64,000 bases of DNA from Runella limosa DSM 17973 (lineage in GTDB: Bacteria; Bacteroidota; Bacteroidia; Cytophagales; Spirosomataceae). Location: NCBI RefSeq assembly GCF_000482465.1, contig NZ_KI519420.1, positions 527,147 through 591,146 of the forward strand. Direction: 5' to 3'. The position numbers and the translations under genes are program-made. Below are positions 34,670 through 44,300 of the stretch, one piece after another (position 1 is the first letter of the stretch; each line of letters opens with the position of its first letter). The notes under the pieces were generated by a model. It searched no databases and was not told the origin of the DNA. It saw nothing but the letters and a program-made list of their open reading frames with translations.

Positions 34670-37000
34670 ATGATAAAAGCAGATGCAATCGAAAAAAGAG
34701 CCCCCAAAAGCGTCATGTATAACGCCGATTTGGTGGTAGTAGGTGGCGGGCTCTCGGGGCTATGTGGGGCTGTTACGGCGGCACGCGCAGGAATCAAAGT
34801 AGTCTTGGTCACCGACCGCCCAGTATTAGGGGGTAACTCTTCGAGCGAGGTTCGTTTGTGGGTATTGGGCGCCACTTCTCACATGGGCAACAACAACCGT
34901 TGGGCTCGCGAGGGAGGACTTTTAGACGAGTTGTTGGTAGAAAATATGTACCGCAACCCCGACAGCAACCCGCTGATTTTTGATACTATTTTACTCGAAA
35001 AAGTCGTCAATGAACCCAACATTACGCTTTTACTTAATACAACTGTTTATGAAGTAGAAAAATCTACTCCCGATACAATTTCGAAAGTCCACGGGTTTTG
35101 TTCGCAAAACTCCACCCACTACGAGCTCTCCGCGCCGTTGTTTTGCGACGCCTCGGGCGACGGCATTGTGGGTTTTTTGGCGGGAGCTGCCTTCCGAATG
35201 GGCGCCGAGTCGCGGGAAGAGTTTGGTGAGAAATTTGCGCCTTCGCAAGAATACGGCGAGCTATTGGGTCACAGTCTGTACTTTTATTCCAAAAACGCGG
35301 GCAAGCCTATCAAATTTGTTGCCCCCAGTTTTGCCCACGACGTCACGCAAAAAATCCCCAAATTTCGCTCCTTCAACGCCAACGAATTTGGCTGCAAGCT
35401 TTGGTGGGTAGAATACGGCGGTCGCCTCGACACAGTCCACGATACCGAAACCATCAAGTGGGAGTTGTGGAAAGTGATTTATGGCGTATGGGACTACATC
35501 AAAAACTCAGGCAAGTTTCCCGAAGCCGAAAACCTCACGCTTGAGTGGGTGGGGCAAATCCCTGGCAAACGCGAAAGCCGCCGTTTTGAGGGCGATTATA
35601 TGCTGATTCAGCAGGATATAGTTGAACAACGCACCCACTACGACGACGTGGCGTTTGGGGGCTGGTCGATTGACTTACACCCCGCCGATGGTGTATTTGC
35701 CGAAATTGGACAGTCGAGCTGCAATCAGTGGCACAGTAAGGGTATTTACGGCATTCCGTACCGCAGTTTTTATTCACGCAACATCAACAACCTTTTTCTC
35801 GCAGGACGCATCATTTCGGCCAGCCACGTCGCCTTTGCGTCGTCACGCGTGATGGCTACGAGCGCGCACGGTGGACAAGCCGTGGGAATGGCCGCGAAAT
35901 TGTGCATCGAAAAAGGGCTTTTGCCTCGTGATTTGGCTCAACCCCAGTACATTACATCTCTACAGCAAGAGTTACTAAAAACGGGACAGCACATTCCTCA
36001 TTTGCCGCTACGAGACGATAACGACTTGCTCCAAACGGCCACAATTTCGGCCAGTAGTGAGTTGGTAGTAGAAGAACTCCTTCCCTCGGGCGAGCCCGAA
36101 ACAATGGTTTTTTCGGTAGCGCAGCTCCTTCCATTGAGCGAGTCACCCTTGGGCAAAGTGATTCTTCACCCTTATGCCGACGAGCCGACTGAGCTTCAAG
36201 TGGAACTACGGGTTTCGAGTAAAGTCAACAATCATACCCCTGATGTAACGCTTTGCCAACAAACCATTTCACTCCAAAAAGGCCGAAACTGTATCCATTT
36301 GGCATTTGATGAAGCTGACTACCGTCCCCAACTCGCCCAACTTCGAGCTGCCCAATCCGAAAGCGCACTAGGTTATGTGTTTTTGACTATTCTCAAAAAT
36401 GAAAAAGTACGCTTGCAGTACTCCGACCAACGCATAACGGGGCTGCTGACCGTCTTCAATCAAATCAACGAAGCGGTTTCTAACTACGGAAAACAAGAGC
36501 CAACCCAAGACATCGGCGTAGATACGTTCGAGTTTTGGTGCCCCCAACGCCGTCCTGCGGGTAAAAATTTAGCGTTAAAGCTCGACTCACCTTTCAACCT
36601 ATTTCAAGCCAATCACCTGCGCAACGGTCTGCAACGGCCCACGCACCAGCCCAACGCGTGGGTAGCCAGTCCAGCAGATGCGCACCCAGCAGTGCAACTC
36701 TCGTGGGACAGCCCCCAGCAGATTCGTGAACTTGTCCTGCATTTTGACACCGATTTTGACCACCCGATGGAAACGGTCTTGATGTCACATCCCGAAAATG
36801 AAATGCCGTTTTGTGTTAAAAATGTACGGATTCTAAATGACCAAAAAGAAGTCATTGCTGAAATCAAAGACAATCACCAAAGCCAACGCGTTATTACGTT
36901 CCGCGAGCCGATTGAGACCACTTCGCTCACGATTCAAGTAGAACATCCCTCAAACGTAGTTCCTGCGGCTTTGTTTGAGGTTCGGTGCTATGGAAGCTAA
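34670..37000 (+). CDS. FAD-dependent oxidoreductase (FAD_oxidored-type) with C-terminal extra domain
   Basis: The ATG at 34670 gives 776 residues; a TTG 12 bases earlier is less likely. The FAD site is VVVGGGLSGLCGAVTAARAG at 22-41, followed by VLGGNSSSEVR. Later are CDASGDGIVGFLAGA and the FAD-closing segment NNLFLAGRIISASHVA, typical of the PF12831-type family common in Bacteroidota glycan loci. Residues beyond about 600 resemble a beta-sandwich that may bind carbohydrate. No signal peptide is seen, so it is probably cytoplasmic. The substrate is unknown; oxidation of an imported sugar or sugar acid would fit. A terminator follows. Confidence 0.8.
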   Translation: MIKADAIEKRAPKSVMYNADLVVVGGGLSGLCGAVTAARAGIKVVLVTDRPVLGGNSSSEVRLWVLGATSHMGNNNRWAREGGLLDELLVENMYRNPDSNPLIFDTILLEKVVNEPNITLLLNTTVYEVEKSTPDTISKVHGFCSQNSTHYELSAPLFCDASGDGIVGFLAGAAFRMGAESREEFGEKFAPSQEYGELLGHSLYFYSKNAGKPIKFVAPSFAHDVTQKIPKFRSFNANEFGCKLWWVEYGGRLDTVHDTETIKWELWKVIYGVWDYIKNSGKFPEAENLTLEWVGQIPGKRESRRFEGDYMLIQQDIVEQRTHYDDVAFGGWSIDLHPADGVFAEIGQSSCNQWHSKGIYGIPYRSFYSRNINNLFLAGRIISASHVAFASSRVMATSAHGGQAVGMAAKLCIEKGLLPRDLAQPQYITSLQQELLKTGQHIPHLPLRDDNDLLQTATISASSELVVEELLPSGEPETMVFSVAQLLPLSESPLGKVILHPYADEPTELQVELRVSSKVNNHTPDVTLCQQTISLQKGRNCIHLAFDEADYRPQLAQLRAAQSESALGYVFLTILKNEKVRLQYSDQRITGLLTVFNQINEAVSNYGKQEPTQDIGVDTFEFWCPQRRPAGKNLALKLDSPFNLFQANHLRNGLQRPTHQPNAWVASPADAHPAVQLSWDSPQQIRELVLHFDTDFDHPMETVLMSHPENEMPFCVKNVRILNDQKEVIAEIKDNHQSQRVITFREPIETTSLTIQVEHPSNVVPAALFEVRCYGS

Positions 37001-37034
37001 TCTGGAGTAGCGAAAAAAGGTATTCAGCATTTAT

Positions 37035-37067
37035 AAAAAGGCGATTTTTTTAGGGAGTCGCCTTTTT
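37035..37067 (+). terminator. Rho-independent terminator after the FAD oxidoreductase
   Basis: AAAAAGGCGA (37035-37044) and TCGCCTTTTT (37058-37067) form the stem, followed by ATTATA. It is the same stem as at 7342-7374. Confidence 0.85.
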
Positions 37068-37074
37068 ATTATAG

Positions 37075-37250
37075 GTATCATCTCAAATGAATGAAATTAT
37101 TTAGGAAGAACAATAACTATATTATAGCTTCTAATTCAGCTCGTACATACAGTTTTTAAATCGCCACTAACAGAACTCCATGGCCCCTTTTGGACATAAA
37201 CCATCATGGTTTGGTTAATCGTTTCATCTCATCTTCATACGTTGACCGAT
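37075..37250 (-). pseudogene. Decayed relic of the small-lipoprotein family
   Basis: Scattered blocks line up in order with the intact paralogues at 7.5-10.2 kb. TTAGGAAGAACAATAAC resembles their 3' end, CATACAGTTTTTAAATCGCC resembles the VYTD region, and GGTTTGGTTAATCGTTTCAT plus CATACGTTG match the signal-peptide start and upstream bases. No open frame remains and most of the middle is missing. The stretch lies between the FAD oxidoreductase terminator and the GDSL-like lipoprotein. Confidence 0.5.
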
Positions 37251-37266
37251 ACTTAGATGTAGGTAA

Positions 37267-38688
37267 CTATTTACCCATAAAAAAACGGGTTTGTAGGAGC
37301 TGAATCTGCAAACCATAGTGTTTGTTGAGGGTTTTGATAACCTCGTTGGCAATGACAGCTTGTCCGAAAGCCGTGGGATACACTCCATCCGCCGAAAAGA
37401 AATTACCGCCCCGTGGCCACGCTGGATTAACTGCTACGTCATCATCTGTCACATAACCTCCTGCCTGAATACGCTTGTAAAGACTATAAATATCGACTAC
37501 GGGCCAACCCGTGTCTTTGGCCGCTGTGCCAATAAAGTAAGTATTGTAAAGTTGCGGCGAAAGCCTTTGCAATTCGCTGTTAAAATCATTGCCAGTGATA
37601 ACATCATGGGTACTCAGTACCACTCTGCCCCACACATTAGCTTTCAATTCGCCTTTTAATAATTTCTCAATCGTAGGTGTAGGAATCAACCGATGCAGTG
37701 TAGCGTCATATTCGTATTGCTCCACAAAGAGTTTAACCCCCGATTTTTTGACCATCTCAGCGGTGATTTGCTTAAAGTAGGGAAAATCTAGTACTTCGGG
37801 AACATTCAATATCACCCCTTTGTGTTGTTTCTTGGCTAAGCTTCGCGCCAGTTCGTATTCGGGTGTAAAGTAGTAGGGCAATTGGCCTCCTGAAGCAATA
37901 GAGCCACCACCATATGAAGCAGATTTAAAAGTATCGTCCATGCCAAACTCAAAGATAAATAAATCAGCATTTTGGTCATTGACCCAATCCCAAGGTTTCG
38001 CATATTGAGCTTTCGTTTCTTCACCTGCTACCCGATCAATATATTTGTAATATTTAAACTCTTCCGATGGGTATCGAAAAAACTGTAATCCTTTTTGAAT
38101 CTCGGGAAAAGCCAGCTGGTCAATTTGTGCTTTATCTTTTTCTATAAAATCGGAGTAAGCCGTTTCTCCATTCTGCTGGGTTACCCCCAAATTATTGGTC
38201 ACCATATTGAATTTAACCAAGGGGCCATCCGTGGATGATATCGTTTTATAGCCCGTACCATTGCCTTCTATTTGTGAAAACAGCGGCTGAATAAAACCCA
38301 CTTTCATTTGCCCCGCAATCAGATTTGGGAAGGCGGTTAATTGACCTTCTCGGTAAAGCCCCCCGTCTCGAAACCCTGCTGATAGACTCCCTCCTACCGC
38401 TACGAGCCTAAATTTGCCTGGTTCTTTTTGGATTTTACTTAAATCGGGCGCTTGGGCGGGTTTTTCGGGTAAAACCTCCTTATCAGGTTTTACTTTAATG
38501 TTGATATCCCCAGCGTTAAACCAACCCAACCAATGGTTTTCGCTTTTGATGGCTTGAACCAATGAGGGGCTGGATGGAATCATCGAAGGGTCGATGGCTT
38601 TGCTAGCCTCTGCGATTGGAGGAGTACAGGATGGGAAGTTAAGCAAAAGAAAACAACTAAGTATAACTAAATAAAAGGCTTTTTTCAT
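37267..38688 (-). CDS. SGNH/GDSL-like lipoprotein with an altered catalytic His position
   Basis: The 473-residue product has a signal peptide and lipobox NFPSC. After a linker the SGNH-like block I reads VAVGGSLSAGF, with Gly in place of the usual Asp of GDS. FEFGMDDTF could be block III, and the C-terminal block V reads SADGVYPTAFGQAVIANEV, where most SGNH enzymes have DGVHP with the catalytic histidine. The fold is therefore that of an esterase-like outer membrane lipoprotein, but its activity is uncertain. It is transcribed alone, flanked on both sides by remnants of the small-lipoprotein family. Confidence 0.7.
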   Translation of the reverse strand: MKKAFYLVILSCFLLLNFPSCTPPIAEASKAIDPSMIPSSPSLVQAIKSENHWLGWFNAGDINIKVKPDKEVLPEKPAQAPDLSKIQKEPGKFRLVAVGGSLSAGFRDGGLYREGQLTAFPNLIAGQMKVGFIQPLFSQIEGNGTGYKTISSTDGPLVKFNMVTNNLGVTQQNGETAYSDFIEKDKAQIDQLAFPEIQKGLQFFRYPSEEFKYYKYIDRVAGEETKAQYAKPWDWVNDQNADLFIFEFGMDDTFKSASYGGGSIASGGQLPYYFTPEYELARSLAKKQHKGVILNVPEVLDFPYFKQITAEMVKKSGVKLFVEQYEYDATLHRLIPTPTIEKLLKGELKANVWGRVVLSTHDVITGNDFNSELQRLSPQLYNTYFIGTAAKDTGWPVVDIYSLYKRIQAGGYVTDDDVAVNPAWPRGGNFFSADGVYPTAFGQAVIANEVIKTLNKHYGLQIQLLQTRFFMGK

Positions 38689-38942
38689 CTTTATACATTT
38701 ACAAAAATGATGTTTTATTACAAAATTAGAAGTGTTTTACACGAAGGAGCATGGATATGTACTCAAAGATAAGGGCTTTAGTTATAAATACAATATTATA
38801 TTTTAATAGTTCAGTAAATTATAACTATGTAAAATAGTGGTTGTAATAATAGCTCAAGAAATGGTTTTTATAATGACAGTATCTGGGAACAAATAAAATA
38901 AGCTTTGATGTGCTTTTTGTAGTGTTTTACGTTAAAGCAATT

Positions 38943-39326
38943 TTATTTGGGAGGCATGATGAAGTCATACTGCGTTTTTGAACTGATTCTTACAGGATAG
39001 CACAAGTTTGTCTTTGTACCGTTTAAAAGAAGTATGTCATCCCTGTAATTTCTAATATCGAAGTTGTTACGTACATCAAGTGAATGATAGCCCCTAGGAA
39101 CGCCAATCGTGGCTGAGTATTTTCCTTCTTTATCGGTAAATACAGTTGTTAATTTTGTGCCTTGGAATGCCAATATGCCATTATTTCCCACAGGGAATTT
39201 GGTGTCATTATCGGTAACTGTCCCAAACACAGTAGTTGTTCGGCTTTTAAAGAGATTTGAGAAGCAGCCTTCGGTCATTAGCAGTACTCCCGCTGCATAG
39301 AGTCATGGTTTCAATCGTTGTTTCAT
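38943..39326 (-). pseudogene. Stop-interrupted copy of the small-lipoprotein family
   Basis: Reading from the ATG at 39324-39326 gives MKQRLKP and then TGA at 39303-39305, exactly where paralogues have the Trp of KPWLYAAG. The frame then continues LYAAGVLLMTEGC, TTVFGTVTDNDTKFPVGNN and so on to YDFIMPPK. Relative to paralogue E about eight residues (EIAIWGN region) are also deleted. An ATG at 39278 could still start 111 residues but would lack the export signal. The upstream spacer 38750-38942 resembles 9090-9288, so gene and flank were copied together. Confidence 0.8.
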
Positions 39327-39495
39327 AGGAAGTTGTGTATAAGGGTGGACGGATGCCTAAAGGTAAATAATTTAGTCACAAAATGACAGTGCGAAATGGG
39401 AGACGAGGCCAGGGCAAAATAGCTACGCAATAGCCCAGCTGAGCAAACCTACTCCATTTTAGCAAATTCCTTTGTTAATTTGTGGGGAAAAACCG

Positions 39496-39524
39496 TTGAG
39501 GAGTGTTACGAAATTGTAAATTTG
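39496..39524 (+). promoter_or_regulatory. Promoter of adk
   Basis: TTG at 39496-39498 and TAAATTTG at 39517-39524, 18 bases apart, match the Bacteroidota -33/-7 pattern. The adk start is 53 bp downstream. The rest of the 39327-39577 spacer shows no gene. Confidence 0.6.
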
Positions 39525-39577
39525 CATTTTATACACTTTAAACCGTAAGACTCCCTCTTCAAAACATCCCTCATCAG

Positions 39578-40147
39578 ATGCTTAACATTGTACTTTTTGG
39601 CCCTCCCGGTGCGGGCAAAGGCACCCAAGCGGCAAAGCTCATCGAGAAATACCAGCTATTTCACATTTCTACGGGAGATTTGTTCCGGATGCACATCAAA
39701 GAGCAAACCGAGCTCGGTAAGCGGGTGAAAGATTTGCTCGATAACGGGATTTTGGTTCCAGATTCCATCACCATCGATATGTTGGAAGAGGAAGTTCAGA
39801 AAAATCCTGACGCAAAAGGAATTATTTTTGACGGATTTCCCCGTACTGTTCCCCAAGCTGAAGCCCTCGATGCGTTTTTAGAGTCAAAAAACACCAATAT
39901 CAAAGCCGTTTTACAGCTGGATGTCAACGAAGAAGAATTGAAACGCCGTATTGCCGAACGCAAAAAAATAAGCGGACGGGCCGATGACGACGAGGATAAA
40001 CTGGTAAAGCGTATAGATGAATATTTCAACAAAACGGTTCACGTACTGCCTTATTATGAAGCTCAAGGCAAGCTGACGGTGGTGAACGGGATTGGCGAAA
40101 TCGATCATATTTTTGGTCAACTTTGTGAGGCAATCGAGACCGTATAA
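39578..40147 (+). CDS. adk: Adenylate kinase
   Basis: A 189-residue cytoplasmic enzyme that interconverts ATP plus AMP and two ADP. The P-loop GPPGAGKGTQAAKL is at 8-21, the AMP site STGDLFR follows, DGFPRTVPQAE lies at about 88-98, and the LID arginines are in GRADDDEDKLVKR. It is the short form without the zinc-binding LID insertion. It has its own promoter and is followed by a strong hairpin before obg. Confidence 0.97.
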   Translation: MLNIVLFGPPGAGKGTQAAKLIEKYQLFHISTGDLFRMHIKEQTELGKRVKDLLDNGILVPDSITIDMLEEEVQKNPDAKGIIFDGFPRTVPQAEALDAFLESKNTNIKAVLQLDVNEEELKRRIAERKKISGRADDDEDKLVKRIDEYFNKTVHVLPYYEAQGKLTVVNGIGEIDHIFGQLCEAIETV

Positions 40148-40201
40148 TAAATTTTAACGGGAGTTTCATACAGACTCTCCCTTTTCTTTCTCAACTTTGT
40201 A

Positions 40202-40240
40202 ACTCGTGTGATGCCATTTAGGTCCATCACGCGAGTTTTT
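40202..40240 (+). terminator. Terminator between adk and obg
   Basis: ACTCGTGTGATG pairs with CATCACGCGAGT (one mismatch) around an 11-15 base loop and is followed by a T-run. The obg start codon lies 10 bp after it, so the hairpin may act on obg expression as well. Confidence 0.75.
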
Positions 40241-40249
40241 TATTTTACT

Positions 40250-41242
40250 ATGGCAACTTCCAATTTTATAGATTACGTTAAAATAAACTGTCGCTCGGGA
40301 GCGGGTGGAGCAGGTTCTGCACACTTCCGACGTGAAAAATTTGTGGACAAAGGTGGCCCAGATGGGGGCGACGGCGGACGAGGTGGGCACATCATTATGA
40401 AAGCAAACTCGCAGCACTGGACACTCCTCCACTTGAAGTACCGCAAGCACATCAAAGCGGATGCTGGTGTAGGTGGTAGCGGGGCGCGTTGCAACGGAAA
40501 GCAAGGAAATGACGTCATCATAGAAGTACCGCTCGGAACCATCGCGCGCCACCCTGAAACTGGGGAGGTGATGGGCGAAGTAACCGAGCATGATCAGGAA
40601 GTGATTTTGTTGAAAGGAGGACGCGGCGGTTTAGGAAACTGGCACTTTAGATCAGCAACCAACCAAACGCCCCTCTACGCTCAACCTGGCGAGCCTGGAC
40701 AAGAAGAATGGATTGTTTTGGAGCTAAAACTCCTTGCTGATGTGGGATTGGTTGGGTTTCCAAACGCTGGAAAATCAACGTTGCTCTCGACGGTATCAGC
40801 GGCACGACCCGAAATTGCCGATTATCCGTTTACAACGCTTGTCCCTAACCTCGGAGTGGTGGCTTACCGCGATTTTAAATCGTTTGTAATGGCCGATATT
40901 CCTGGGATTATCGAAGGGGCTTCGCAAGGAAAAGGACTAGGATTACGCTTTTTGCGACACATCGAACGCAACTCCATTTTGTTGTTTTTGGTGCCCGCCA
41001 CTAGCGAAAATGCAGGGGACGAGTATCGTACTTTGCTTCGTGAATTAGAATTGTATGACCCAACTCTATTAGATAAAGAACGACTTTTGGCCATCTCGAA
41101 AATGGATTTAATCGACGACGAAGCCAAAGCCGATCTCATCAAAACACTTCCTACCGACATACCGTACGTATTTATTTCGGCGGTGATGCAAGAAGGAATA
41201 AACGAGCTAAAAGATTTGATTTGGAAGGTTTTAAATCCTTAA
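40250..41242 (+). CDS. obg: GTPase Obg/CgtA
   Basis: The ATG at 40250 ([12 protein letters not shown]) is the standard start; an earlier GTG at 40208 would read through the terminator hairpin. About 330 residues. The glycine-rich Obg fold covers 1-160 ([24 protein letters not shown]), then the G domain follows with GFPNAGKST, the TTLVPNLG switch, DIPGIIEGA and SKMDLID. The enzyme associates with the large ribosomal subunit and takes part in ribosome assembly and the stringent response. The C-terminal OCT domain is absent, as usual for Bacteroidota. A long terminator follows. Confidence 0.96.
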   Translation: MATSNFIDYVKINCRSGAGGAGSAHFRREKFVDKGGPDGGDGGRGGHIIMKANSQHWTLLHLKYRKHIKADAGVGGSGARCNGKQGNDVIIEVPLGTIARHPETGEVMGEVTEHDQEVILLKGGRGGLGNWHFRSATNQTPLYAQPGEPGQEEWIVLELKLLADVGLVGFPNAGKSTLLSTVSAARPEIADYPFTTLVPNLGVVAYRDFKSFVMADIPGIIEGASQGKGLGLRFLRHIERNSILLFLVPATSENAGDEYRTLLRELELYDPTLLDKERLLAISKMDLIDDEAKADLIKTLPTDIPYVFISAVMQEGINELKDLIWKVLNP

Positions 41243-41271
41243 AAACAGGTCCAATAAATCAAAATAAGGTG

Positions 41272-41326
41272 GGTTAGTACCAAGCGTAAATAGCTATTTA
41301 TTTGCGCTGTTACTAACCTTTTTTTT
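41272..41326 (+). terminator. Strong terminator after obg
   Basis: GGTTAGTA (41272-41279) pairs with TACTAACC (41311-41318), with an inner AGCG/AAATA - TATTT/CGCT pairing, and is followed by eight T residues. Confidence 0.85.
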
Positions 41327-41364
41327 GCGGTAGTAAACATATATTCCACCATAAAGCTGAACAA

Positions 41365-44300
41365 ATGAAATTTAGTAAAGCATACTTATTCTATTTTGTC
41401 AACTTTTTACTATGGCTATTTCTACCACTTACTATAGTTGCTCAAATTCGCATTACGTTCCCTAGTAGTCGAATCGTTTTTCAGCGCGACAATGCGGGCA
41501 ACGGAACGATTCCTATCACGGGGCAGTATGCTCAAAGCATCGACCGAGTAGAGGCACGGGTGGTGCCAATGGTCGGTGGGCAAGGAGAGCAAACCGACTG
41601 GCGAACTATCCAAGAAAATCCGCAAGGTGGGTTTTACTCAGGAAGTATTTCGGTCAGGGGAGGCTGGTATGAACTGCAAATCAGGGGAATGGCTAATGGA
41701 AATGTGGTTACTACTACCGAGCTCCAACGGGTGGGTGTCGGAGAAGTATTTGTCGTGGCGGGCCAATCCAACGCTCAAGGCTTCTTCAACTACGGTGCAC
41801 CCAGTCCTGGCGATGACCGTGTCAACTGCGTCAATTACTACAATGGCACGCACCAAAATAATTCACTCCCCGCCCCGTCGTTTGTCAAAATGAGCGACAA
41901 CAGCAATATAAGCCCGCGCGGGTTGTCTTCTTGGTGCTGGGGAAGGTTGGGGGATATTTTGACCAATCGGCTGAATGTTCCAGTGCTATTTTACAATGCA
42001 GGTTGGGAAGGAACTGCTTCCAAAAACTGGTCTGAAACCGTTGACGGTGGCACCACAAGTAGTATTTATATCAATGATACCTATCCACCTGGACAACCGT
42101 ATGCCAATTTACGTTTAGCGCTCAACTACTATGCGAGTCTTACGGGCGTGCGGGCAGTGCTTTGGCACCAAGGCGAAGCCGACAATATTCTCAATACCAA
42201 CGCCAATCTTTACGTGTCTAATTTGCAGACGGTGATTAATAAATCACGGCAGCATTTTGGCAAAAATGTAGGTTGGGTAGTGGCGAGGGTTTCTCATTAT
42301 AAAGGGAAAAATAGCCAAGAAGTAATCAATGGTCAAAATCAAACCGTTTTTAATACTTCGGCTGCTTATTTTGGCCCTAATACCGACGAGGTTCAGATTC
42401 CTCGTCCTGACGGAGCGCACCTTCAAAATGGAGGGTTAGCAGATGCGGCCAACGTATGGGCTAATTCGCTCGATAATAATTTTTTTAATAATTGTTCGCC
42501 CCAAACGGGTACTTATCCTGCTTTTTCGGTTCGTTGTGCGGGAGGAAATCAACTTAATATCAACGTTCAAGGGCCGTTTGTTTCGGTGCAGTGGAACAAC
42601 GGTGCCACGGGGTCTTCTGTCAACTTTGGTCCAGGTACGTATCAAGCTACTGTCCGCGATGCTTCGGGAAATACTTATTTTACACCTTCCATTACCGTTC
42701 CGAACGACTTACAAAGTGCGCCCGTTAGTATTGCGGTTGACGGGAAAGTTCCTCTTTGCCAAGGAAGTAGCATTGGCCTGACGTCGAGTAGCAGCATTGA
42801 TAACAATTGGAGTACGGGAGCCACCAGCCAACGTATTGATGTGTCTTCGGGAGGAACATATACGGTGACTACTAGAAACCTGTATGGTTGTAGTAGCGCG
42901 GCCTCGTTTACTGTGAGTACTGTCAATTCGCCTCCGCCAGCCAAACCTACCATCAATGCTTCAGGAGCGCTTACTTTCTGCCAGGGTGGTTCGGTAAGCT
43001 TAACGGCCAGTGGTGCCAACGAATACCGCTGGTCAAACGGCGAGCGTGGCCAAACGATTGCCGCCCGCACGTCGGGAATTTATGAAGTACGGGTGCTCGA
43101 TAGCCAAGGCTGTACGTCGGAGCCTACGAGTGTTGTGGTGGTAGTGAATACGCCACCTGCCGCCCCAAGTATTAGTGCTACGGGCAATACATCGTTTTGT
43201 GAAGGAGGAGAAGTGACATTATCTTCCAATTATTCGGCAGGAAATGTGTGGAGCAACGGTGAACAAGGCACTAGCATTAAAGTAACAACGTCGGGTACAT
43301 ACAATGTTCGTTTTAGGGATAACAATGGTTGCGATGCCATTTCTAACTCCATCAAAGTAACGGCCAATCCGCTTCCCGCCAAACCCGTGATTACGGCGGA
43401 GCGCCCACTTACTTTTTGTGAAGGCGATAGTACGGTTCTGACCTCTACCAATTCGGCTCAGTACAATTGGAATAATGGAGCTCGTAATCGCCGCATCAGT
43501 ATTTTACAGGCGGGGACTTTTACTGTGGCTATTACAGATGCCAATGGCTGTTCTTCGCCTGTTTCTGACCCCGTTACGGTCAAGACTAATCCTTTGCCAG
43601 CTGCCCCAACCATCAGTGCTGATCGAACGCCTAATATTTGTGAAAATGAAGTGATTACGCTGACTTCTTCTGCTCAAGCGGGCTACATTTGGAGCAATGG
43701 TCAGAATACTAGGACTGTGACGGTCAACCTCACGGGGCGTTATTCGGCCCGTACAGTGGACGCCAATCAGTGCCAATCACCGTCTTCTAATGTCATTGCA
43801 GTAACCGTTAACCGCCTTCCTGACAAACCTACCATTACGGCGCTGGGTGCTACAACTTTTTGTGTAGGTGGGCAAGTACAGTTGACAACCAATTACAATG
43901 CTGGAATTTCTTGGAGTAATTTTCAAACAACCCAAACGGTCACGGCTATTACTGGGGGAGACTACCGAGTGCGTTATCGAGATGGCAACAACTGTGAGGC
44001 AATTTCTGACCCATTTAAAGTAACTGTTCACCCTTTACCCACTGCGCCTTCGGTGATTAGTGAAAGACCTACTACCTTTTGTTTATTCGATAATACTGTA
44101 CTCACGATTACCTCGGCGGGGAGTTCGTTTAAATGGAGTACGGGCGATGAAGGCCGAAGCATAAAAACGTACTCGGCGGGCAGTGTTACGGCCACCGTTT
44201 ATGACCCAACTACTGGTTGCACTTCACCTGCCTCTAATCCCATTAAGATTACGGTTAATCCGCTTCCTGACAAACCGACGATCAGTGTAACGGGCTCAAC

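Noticed and set aside
40208-40250. GTG start upstream of obg
   Set aside because: It lies inside the adk terminator hairpin, whereas [12 protein letters not shown] at 40250 is the usual Obg start.
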